Assembly: GCA_963820315.1 (NCBI GenBank)
Contig: CAWFZK010000038.1
Coordinates: 1-64,000, forward strand
DNA from: JACVRW01 sp963820315
Lineage (GTDB): Bacteria; Actinomycetota; Thermoleophilia; Solirubrobacterales; Thermoleophilaceae
Direction of reading: 5' to 3'
DNA length: 64,000 nucleotides
Part shown: piece by piece, positions 57,996 through 64,000 of the stretch
Position numbering within the stretch: the first letter of the stretch is position 1
Layout of the letters: each line of letters opens with the position of its first letter
The notes under the pieces: model-generated
The model's database searches: none
What the model was told of the DNA's origin: nothing
What the model saw: the letters and a program-made list of their open reading frames with translations, nothing else
Made by a program: the position numbers and the translations under genes

Positions 57996-58775
57996 TTGCG
58001 GGCGGTCTCCCTCACCGAGGACGCCCTGCTGATCACAAGCGCCTTCTGGCAGACCAATGCCGTGGCGCTCCGTGCCGGCGGCGAGACGATCCTCGTCGAC
58101 TCGCCCTATCTGCCGGACGAGCTCGACGCTCTGCCGGGGCTGCTCGCGGGCGCGGGCTACGAGCCGGACGGTCTCGTCGCCACCCACGGGGACTTCGACC
58201 ACCTGCTCGGAAGGGTCGCCTATCCGGGCATGGCGCTCGGCGTCGCGCAGTCGACCGGGGACCGCCTCCGCGCCTCCCCGGGCGAGCCGCAGCGGCACCT
58301 GCGCCACTACGACCAGGACTTCTACATCGAGCGCCCGGCGCCGCTCTCGCTCGGGCAGGTGCAGGCGTTGCCGGTCCCCGGCAAGCTCGACCTCGGCAAC
58401 GGGACCGACGCGATCGAGATCGAGCTGCACCCGGCCGAGGGCCACACGGTCGACGGCATGGCCCTGTTCGCGCGCCCGCTGGGCGTGCTCTTGGTCGGGG
58501 ACTACGTCTCGTCGGTCGAGATTCCCTGGATCCACGGCACGCTCGCCGACTACCGCTCGACGCTGGCGCGTCTGCGGCCGCTCGCCGAGGCGGCCAAGGT
58601 GATCGTGCCGGGTCACGGCCCGGCGCATACGAGCGAGACCGCGCTACGGCTGATCGACGAGGACCTCGCCTACCTCGACGCTCTCGAGCGCGGCGAGGAG
58701 AAGCCGCGCCTGCCCGCCGGGCGCGACTCGCACGCCCAGCGCGCGATCCATCGCGAGAACCTCGAGAAGGTCTAG
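57996..58775 (+). CDS. Metallo-beta-lactamase-fold hydrolase with altered metal motif
   Basis: 259 residues from TTG at 57996. The MBL motif reads THGDFDHLLG, i.e. H-x-D-x-D-H where H-x-H-x-D-H is standard; the other ligands are present (EGHTVDGMAL, VGDYVSSVE, VPGHGPAHTS). The N-terminus ITSAFWQTNAVALRAGGETI lies where the usual substrate-binding strands are. Function unknown; could be a hydrolase of thioesters or phosphodiesters with changed metal binding. Likely cotranscribed with the HAD gene; its end overlaps the alcohol dehydrogenase end by 4 bases. Confidence 0.75.
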   Translation: MRAVSLTEDALLITSAFWQTNAVALRAGGETILVDSPYLPDELDALPGLLAGAGYEPDGLVATHGDFDHLLGRVAYPGMALGVAQSTGDRLRASPGEPQRHLRHYDQDFYIERPAPLSLGQVQALPVPGKLDLGNGTDAIEIELHPAEGHTVDGMALFARPLGVLLVGDYVSSVEIPWIHGTLADYRSTLARLRPLAEAAKVIVPGHGPAHTSETALRLIDEDLAYLDALERGEEKPRLPAGRDSHAQRAIHRENLEKV

Positions 58776-59785
58776 CTGCGCTCGACGATGAGCTTCCGCT
58801 CGGGCGCCTGCACCGCCTCGGGAGCCTCCTCCCAGCCGACCACGCGGCTCGTCACGAGCTCGGGATGGAGCCGCCCCTCCAGTACGAGCTCCAGGATCGC
58901 CGGGATCGTCGGGCGCGCCTGCGCGCGGCCGATGTGGAAGTTCACGCCGTTCGTGTACATCTCGAGCAGCGGCAGCGGCGTCTCCGCCTCGTAGATGATC
59001 CCGACGCTCGTGCAGTCGCCGCCCGGCTCCGTCGAGCGCAGTGCGCAGACGAGGCTCTCGCGCGTCGCCCCCGCGTCGACCGTGATCGCGTAGGAGCCGA
59101 GCTTGTCCGGGATCCCCTCGTGCACGTGGGCGCCGAGCGCCTCCGCCACGCGCAGGCGCGCCTCGTCGGTGTCGAGGTAGGTCACGCGCGTCGCGCCGAG
59201 AGCGTGAGCGGCGTCGACGGCGTAGAGGCCGATGCTGGGCGCGCCGCCGCCGACGATCAGGACGTCGGCGTCGGGCCGCCGCTCGAGCGGGTGGGCCACG
59301 GTCCGCCAGCCATCGGGGATGTTGTCGCTGGCGCTCGCGACCGTGGCCGGTGTGAGCGAGTCCGGGATCGGCACGAGCATGTGGTCGGCGAACGGCACGC
59401 GCACCAGGTCCGATAGCGCGCCGCCCCAATCGCCGCCGAAGGGACCGAAGCCGAACATGGAGCGCTCCGGCACCGTCAGGCAGTCGCCGGTCTGGCCGCG
59501 CAGACAGCGCTCGCACTCCCCGCACGAGATCTGAAACGGCACGACCGCGCGCGTACCGACCTCGAGCTCGGTCATGTCTCCCGTCTGGACGATCTCCGCG
59601 ACGAACTCGTGGCCCAGTGCGATCGGGCCCGGGATCGGCGCCCGGCCGCTGACGATCGGATAGTCGAGATCGCAGAGCGCTACTGCGAGCGGTCGCACGA
59701 TGGCGTCGTTCGCCTCGCGCATCAGGGGGTCGGCGGTCTCCTGCCACTCGACGCGGCGGTCCTCGGTCACGGTCAGCTGCCTCAT
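58772..59785 (-). CDS. Zinc-dependent alcohol dehydrogenase (MDR family)
   Basis: 337 residues from ATG at 59785 (MRQLTVTEDRRVEWQETADP). Catalytic zinc: Cys in VALCDLDYPIVSG and GHEFVAEI; structural zinc cysteines in CGECERCLRGQTGDC; Rossmann segment VLIVGGGAPSIGLYAVDAAH. The GGDWGGALSDLVRVPFADHM part is typical of the glucose/sorbitol/threonine dehydrogenase-like MDR enzymes. Substrate not evident. Divergent from the exported glycosidase gene across 68 bases. Confidence 0.85.
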   Translation of the reverse strand: MRQLTVTEDRRVEWQETADPLMREANDAIVRPLAVALCDLDYPIVSGRAPIPGPIALGHEFVAEIVQTGDMTELEVGTRAVVPFQISCGECERCLRGQTGDCLTVPERSMFGFGPFGGDWGGALSDLVRVPFADHMLVPIPDSLTPATVASASDNIPDGWRTVAHPLERRPDADVLIVGGGAPSIGLYAVDAAHALGATRVTYLDTDEARLRVAEALGAHVHEGIPDKLGSYAITVDAGATRESLVCALRSTEPGGDCTSVGIIYEAETPLPLLEMYTNGVNFHIGRAQARPTIPAILELVLEGRLHPELVTSRVVGWEEAPEAVQAPERKLIVERS

Positions 59786-59853
59786 GAGCGGCATCCTCGC
59801 GCATGGCGGGTTTGGCCCTCTGCGCCCTGGGGACACCCACGAGTGGAGGAGCC

Positions 59854-62340
59854 TTGCCCCGCCGACTTCTCATCGCCGTAGCCGCAGTCGTGCTGACGCT
59901 TGCCACCACCGCGAGCGCCGCTCCGACTGAGCTGTCCATCAGCGACCGGCTGGACGACCGCCGCTACGTCGCCTCCGGCACGCGCGGCTACGTCGTGGGC
60001 GTCGAGAGCGGCGACTTCCCGGCGCTGGGCTGGCACACGCGCGGCGAGATGGGCGGGATCTGGTCGCCGCCGCTGAAGCTGCTCGACGGGGCCTGGTTCG
60101 CGCTCGACGGCGAATGGCTGCCGCCCGCGACGCGCTTCACGAGCGGACAGGGCTACGTGCGCATGGACTACCCGGTCACGGCCGGCCTGCGCGTTAGCCG
60201 CCGTGACTTCGTGCCCGACGGCCGGCGCGCCGCGCTGATCGAGCTGAGCCTGCGCTCGACGGGCGGCGAACGGAGCGTGGACGTCTGGGTCGACGCGCAT
60301 TCCGAGCTGATGAGCATCTATCCCTGGGGCGAGACGACCCCCTCGCAGCTCGACTTCAACGGCCAGGACTCGGCCTCGTTCGACTCGGGCGAGCTCAGCT
60401 TCCGCGAGGCCGGCAAGCCCTGGACCGCCGTCGTCTCATCGAGCCCGCCGCCGGCCGCCGGCGAGACCGGACCCGGTTTCCGCGGGCCGCACGCGAACCC
60501 GGTCGTCTGCGGACCGTCCGGACCCGGGCAGCCCGCGCCCCCGCCGCGCTGCCAGGACTCCGCCTACGGCAAGGGCGCCGGCGGGCGCCTGCGCTACGAG
60601 CTGACCGTGCCCGCCGGGCGCGAACGGCGCCTGCTGATCGCCGTGGCGGGCTCCGACCGCGGCGCCGCAGAGGCGCGCCGCGAGCTCCGCGTCGCGCTCG
60701 ACGGGGCGGACGCGTCCTTCCGGGCGAAGGTTGAGAGCCGCCGCAAGCTCGAGCGCTACACGCGGCTCTCGCTGCCCGGCGACCCGCTGCTCGCGCAGGG
60801 CATCGACTGGAGCAAGCAGAACCTCGCCGACTCGGTGCAGGTGGCCGAGGACCTGCAGGTGCGCGAGGTGCACGCGGGCAGGGAGTACCCGGCACCGTCC
60901 GGCGGCGTGCAGCACGTGCGCTTCCTCGGCGCCGGCTGGCCGGACTACCCGTGGCTGTTCGCGACCGACGGCGAGTACACGGCCTTCGCGAGCGTGGCGG
61001 TCGGCCAGTTCGAGCCGATCATGGATCACCTGCGGGGGCTCCGCGACGTGAGCCGGGTCGCGAACGGCGACACCGGCAAGGTCGTGCACGAAGTGATGAC
61101 GGACGGCAGCGTCTACTTCGGCGCGAACGAGGACGCCGGCAACACCGACGAGACGGTCAAGTTCCCGAGCGCCGTGGCGCTCCTGTGGCGCTGGACGGGC
61201 GACGACGGCTTCCGCGACGAGATGTACGACTTCACGGTCGACGGCATGCGCTGGGCGCTCTCGACCCTGGACGCCGACGGCGACGGCTGGCTCGAGGGCC
61301 CCGGCAACGTCGAGCGCGAGGGCATGGGTGAGGAGAAGCTCGACGTGGCCGTCTACACGATCCGCGGCCTGCGCGACCTCGCCGACATGGCGCGCTCGCG
61401 CGGTGATCGGGCAACGGCCTCGTGGGCGCGCGAGCGGGCCCGCGACCTCGAGCGCCGCTTCGAAGCGGAATGGTGGATGCCCGAGGTGCCACAGCACGCC
61501 GACTCGCTCGACGATCCCGGCAACGTCAAGCTCCAGCAGCGCCACTGGATCGGCTCCGTGCCGATGGAGGCGGAGCTCGTGCGCGGCGGCCGCATCGTCC
61601 CCGGTCTCGCGACCTTCCCGCACGGCGAGGCGGCGCTCGCGCTGCGCGAGACGGATTGCTACAGCGGCGACTTCGGTCTCTTCCACACCGGCGTTCCCGG
61701 CTGCGACGAGGCGCCGGAGGGGCCTGGCGAGCGCAAGGTGTTCACGCTCAACACGGCGATCATGGCCGTCGGCGAGGGCAACTACGGGCGACTCGGCGCG
61801 GACCAGCAGGGCCGCTATACCGCCGGCAACGTTCGGCTGCAGCTGCCGGAGCCGGACGAGCAGCCGGGCGCGATGCCCGAGATCGCGCCGTCGCCCGACT
61901 ACGTGCGCTCGATCGACCAGCGGCTCGTCGACCGCGCCATGGTTCTGCAGGCTTGGGGCGCCTACGGGACGGCGTGGCCGGTCGTGCGCCAGCAGCTGGG
62001 CGTCCGCCCCGACCTCGGCCGCGACCGGCTCGAGGTGGTTCCCCAGGTGCCGGAGGGCCAGCAGCGCGTGGCCGGCTCGAACATCCGGCTGGGCATGGGC
62101 GGCTCGGCCGACGTGAGCGCGCGCGTGTCCGGCTCACGCCACGTGACCGAGGTCCGCGCCCGGGTGCCGCTGCGCCGGCTCGTGCTCGGCCACACGCTCG
62201 CGCACGGAGCGAGCGTCGCTCGCGTCCGGTTGGACGGCGATCGGGTCCGCTACCGCGTCCGTGAGACGAACCGCGGTGTCGAGGTGCTCGTGCGGGCGCC
62301 GGCGCGAGGCGAGCACGAGCTGGTCGTGCGGGCGCGATAG
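59854..62340 (+). CDS. Exported six-hairpin glycosidase-like protein
   Basis: 828 residues from TTG at 59854 with GGAGG upstream, giving a signal peptide LLIAVAAVVLTLATTASAAP. The N-terminal 300 residues form a beta-sandwich (LIELSLRSTGGERSVDVWVD). The second half looks like an (alpha/alpha)6 barrel: WPDYPWLFATDGEYTAFASV, TDGSVYFGANEDAGNTDETV, DADGDGWLEGPGNVER, followed by TLNTAIMAVGEGNYG and VLQAWGAYGTAWPVV. This resembles GH15/GH63/amylo-alpha-1,6-glucosidase-type enzymes with acidic residues in DADGDG and EGPG. Probably acts on an external glucan. Confidence 0.75.
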   Translation: MPRRLLIAVAAVVLTLATTASAAPTELSISDRLDDRRYVASGTRGYVVGVESGDFPALGWHTRGEMGGIWSPPLKLLDGAWFALDGEWLPPATRFTSGQGYVRMDYPVTAGLRVSRRDFVPDGRRAALIELSLRSTGGERSVDVWVDAHSELMSIYPWGETTPSQLDFNGQDSASFDSGELSFREAGKPWTAVVSSSPPPAAGETGPGFRGPHANPVVCGPSGPGQPAPPPRCQDSAYGKGAGGRLRYELTVPAGRERRLLIAVAGSDRGAAEARRELRVALDGADASFRAKVESRRKLERYTRLSLPGDPLLAQGIDWSKQNLADSVQVAEDLQVREVHAGREYPAPSGGVQHVRFLGAGWPDYPWLFATDGEYTAFASVAVGQFEPIMDHLRGLRDVSRVANGDTGKVVHEVMTDGSVYFGANEDAGNTDETVKFPSAVALLWRWTGDDGFRDEMYDFTVDGMRWALSTLDADGDGWLEGPGNVEREGMGEEKLDVAVYTIRGLRDLADMARSRGDRATASWARERARDLERRFEAEWWMPEVPQHADSLDDPGNVKLQQRHWIGSVPMEAELVRGGRIVPGLATFPHGEAALALRETDCYSGDFGLFHTGVPGCDEAPEGPGERKVFTLNTAIMAVGEGNYGRLGADQQGRYTAGNVRLQLPEPDEQPGAMPEIAPSPDYVRSIDQRLVDRAMVLQAWGAYGTAWPVVRQQLGVRPDLGRDRLEVVPQVPEGQQRVAGSNIRLGMGGSADVSARVSGSRHVTEVRARVPLRRLVLGHTLAHGASVARVRLDGDRVRYRVRETNRGVEVLVRAPARGEHELVVRAR

Positions 62341-62352
62341 AACCCCCCGGCC

Positions 62353-63021
62353 ATGACCACATTCGTCCTCATCCCGGGCGCCGGCGGTGTCGCCTGGTAC
62401 TGGCATCTCGTGGCCGAGCGGCTCACGGCCGCGGGCCACGAGGCGATCGCCGTCGACCTGCCCGGTGATGACGAGAGCGCCGGCCTGCCGGAGTACGCGC
62501 AGGTGGTGCTCGACGCGATCGGCGAGCGCGGCGGCGTCGTGCTCGTGGCACAGTCGCTCGGGGGCTTCACGGCGCCGCTCGTGGCCGAGCGGACTCCGCT
62601 GGCGGAGCTCGTGTTCGTCAACGCGATGATCCCGAAGGCGGGCGAGCGGCCGGGCGAGTGGTGGGGCAACACCGGCTCGGAGCCGGCCCGCCGCGCCGCC
62701 GCGGAGCGCGGCGGCTACAGCCCCGAGTTCGATCTCTTCACCTACTTCTTGCATGACGTCCCACTTGACGTCGCAGCGGAAGGCGAGCCACAGCAGCGCG
62801 AGGAGGCCGACACCGTCTTCGCCTCCGTTTGCGGCTTCGAGTCATGGCCCGCCATCCCGATTCGCGTGGTGGCCGGTGAGGCCGATCGCTTCTTCCCCGT
62901 GGACTTCCAACAGGAGCTGGCACGCGACCGGCTCGTCCTCGAGGCCGACGTGCTGCCCGGCGGCCACCTAATCGCGCTGTCAGAGCCGGAGGCCCTGACG
63001 ACCTACCTGCTGACGCGATAG
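62353..63021 (+). CDS. Alpha/beta hydrolase
   Basis: 222 residues. FVLIPGAGGVAWYWHLVAER (oxyanion region), nucleophile elbow VLVAQSLGGFTAPLVAERTP (Ser), RVVAGEADRFFPVDFQ (acid Asp), LPGGHLIALSEPEAL (His). Related to small esterases such as MenH-like or methyl-salicylate-type proteins. Substrate unknown. Twelve bases after the glycosidase stop; overlaps the next gene's end by 19 bases. Confidence 0.82.
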   Translation: MTTFVLIPGAGGVAWYWHLVAERLTAAGHEAIAVDLPGDDESAGLPEYAQVVLDAIGERGGVVLVAQSLGGFTAPLVAERTPLAELVFVNAMIPKAGERPGEWWGNTGSEPARRAAAERGGYSPEFDLFTYFLHDVPLDVAAEGEPQQREEADTVFASVCGFESWPAIPIRVVAGEADRFFPVDFQQELARDRLVLEADVLPGGHLIALSEPEALTTYLLTR

Positions 63022-63647
63022 CGGATGTGGGTCACCACCGGCGACTCGACGACCTCGACCGGCTCGAGCTTGGGGGCGGCGCCGTCGAGGTTGTCGAAGA
63101 GCCGCACACCGCTCCCGAGCAGCAACGGCGCTACGTGCAGGTACAGCTCGTCCAGGAGGCCGGCGCGCAGGTACTGCTGAATGGCGCTGCCGCCGCCGGC
63201 GATCTGCACGTCCTCGTCGCCGGCCGCGCCTCGGGCCAGCTCGAGCGCCGCCTCGGGACCGTCAGTGACGAACGTGAAGGTCGTGTCGCTCAGCTGCAGC
63301 GGCTCGCGCTCGTGGTGCGTCAGGACGAACACCGGCTTGTGGAACGGCGGGTCGTCGCCCCACCAGCCCTGCCAGGAGCCGTCGTCGCTGGGCGCTCCGG
63401 CGCCCGGGCCGAACATGTTCTTGCCCATGATCACCGCGCCGCCGCGAGCGATCGACTCCTGCATGACCTCGTTGTCCCGCCCGCCGCGCCCGCCGGACTC
63501 GCCGTGGCCTGCGCGCCAGCTCTCCAGCTGGAGGGCCCACTCGTGCAACCCCTCGCCGCCCTCCCCGAGCGGATGCTCAGGGTCGATGTTCGGCCCGGCG
63601 ACGAAGCCGTCGAGCGAGACGGTGATCTCTGCGTAGACCTTTCCCAT
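63003..63647 (-). CDS. Dihydrofolate reductase-fold (RibD C-terminal/YyaP) protein
   Basis: 214 residues from ATG at 63647 with GGAGG upstream. KVYAEITVSLDGFVAGPNID, AVIMGKNMFGPG, PVFVLTHHEREPLQ, VQIAGGGSAIQQYLRAGLLD, ELYLHVAPLLLGSGVRLFD are the typical blocks of this family, which usually binds NADP(H). Physiological reductase substrate unknown. Confidence 0.85.
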   Translation of the reverse strand: MGKVYAEITVSLDGFVAGPNIDPEHPLGEGGEGLHEWALQLESWRAGHGESGGRGGRDNEVMQESIARGGAVIMGKNMFGPGAGAPSDDGSWQGWWGDDPPFHKPVFVLTHHEREPLQLSDTTFTFVTDGPEAALELARGAAGDEDVQIAGGGSAIQQYLRAGLLDELYLHVAPLLLGSGVRLFDNLDGAAPKLEPVEVVESPVVTHIRYRVSR

Positions 63648-63699
63648 TGGTGCCTCCTCCGGTCGTATTCGCAATCTAGGACGGCTGCGCGGGAGCGAT

Positions 63700-64000
63700 C
63701 TAATCGGGCACCGGCTCGGGAACGTGCAGCACGGGCTCGCCGAGCGGATCGTGCACACGGGCGATGAGCAGCGCGGACAGGCCCATCCCCGCCAGCAGCA
63801 CGAAGCCGAGCGCGCCGAATCCCGCGAGCGACAGCACCGCACCGCCTCCGGCTGCGCCGATCATGTAACCCAGCTGCGAGCTCGCCGTGCGCGCGCCCAT
63901 CATCGCGCCCGGGCGATCCGGGAGCTGCGCGAGCCCGAGCGCGCTCGCAGCCGTCGCGCGCAGCGCCGCGAAGCCGGCCATCCCGCAGAAGAGCCCGAGC
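63700..64000 (-). CDS. MFS transporter, C-terminal part (runs off window)
   Basis: The last two to three helices of a major facilitator: LPDRPGAMMGARTASSQLGY, MIGAAGGGAVLSLAGFGALG, FVLLAGMGLSALLIARVHDP. The tail VLHVPEPVPD is short. The frame is open to the window edge and the start lies beyond it. Substrate cannot be told. Confidence 0.65.
   Translation of the reverse strand, partial: LGLFCGMAGFAALRATAASALGLAQLPDRPGAMMGARTASSQLGYMIGAAGGGAVLSLAGFGALGFVLLAGMGLSALLIARVHDPLGEPVLHVPEPVPD

Noticed and set aside
1..64000. CRISPR arrays, IS elements with transposases, rRNA genes
   Set aside because: No regularly spaced direct repeats, transposase domains or rRNA signatures were seen.

Overview
The window appears to join two different genomes. 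Bases 1 to about 8,890 look like a Gram-negative bacterium of the Acidobacteriota (Vicinamibacteria) type. They carry a signal-peptide outer-membrane beta-barrel protein, a Hanks-type Ser/Thr kinase with a proline-rich tail, an HpaI aldolase and a response regulator/PP2C phosphatase behind a good sigma-54 promoter. From about 8,906 to 64,000 the content looks like a high-GC actinobacterium, probably class Thermoleophilia (Solirubrobacterales-like). That part has an LPFTG-anchored surface protein, a SARP/LuxR-like giant regulator, RYDGGPEEG and MGILDDAI type small proteins, GpgS-type glucosylglycerate synthesis, an ECF42 sigma factor with YCII proteins, many TetR regulators and many GTG/TTG starts. 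The join falls inside an M24 peptidase gene that is cut off, so a chimeric contig is the simplest reading. Assignment is by recognition only; no search was run.

Layout. 0-8.9 kb: broken methyltransferase, broken Ser/Thr kinase, outer-membrane porin, aldolase, unknown gene, sigma-54-driven phosphatase, truncated M24 peptidase. 8.9-15.5 kb: frameshifted PPK2, two exported repeat proteins, a structured non-coding patch, a frameshifted conserved hypothetical gene, a diguanylate cyclase and tRNA-Ala. 16-20.4 kb: SARP/AAA/TPR regulator divergent from an RYDGGPEEG membrane protein, with phased direct repeats between them. 20.4-27 kb: gene-poor accessory zone with a TetR/glycosyltransferase pair, a baseplate-protein fragment, MsrA, a dispersed repeat, large inverted repeats, and an excisionase/integrase pair ending in tRNA-Phe.

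27-37 kb: epoxide hydrolase and TetR with paired operators, an aldolase/CbbY/DhaL/DhaK sugar operon, a DHA2 exporter with its TetR, a lipoprotein and an M23 peptidase. 37-43 kb: MrfA-like helicase, gpgS-gpgP, a candidate small RNA, glycerate kinase and a macrodomain protein. 43-47 kb: YCII gene, a YCII-ECF42 fusion, an ABM protein and a sugar dehydrogenase whose propeller halves are in swapped order. 47-64 kb: DNA ligase, PLP enzymes, SDR, DtxR-type regulator, vWA/binding-protein pair, sucCD, HAD and MBL enzymes, an alcohol dehydrogenase, a large exported glycosidase-like protein and a partial MFS gene.

Single-base indels interrupt about nine otherwise convincing genes, in both halves. They look more like sequence errors than mass gene decay, so frameshifted genes are annotated over their full span. 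The most interesting biology is the SARP heptad array, the YCII-sigma fusion with a matching promoter, the permuted sugar dehydrogenase, and the sucC-sucD junction with no stop codon in any frame.
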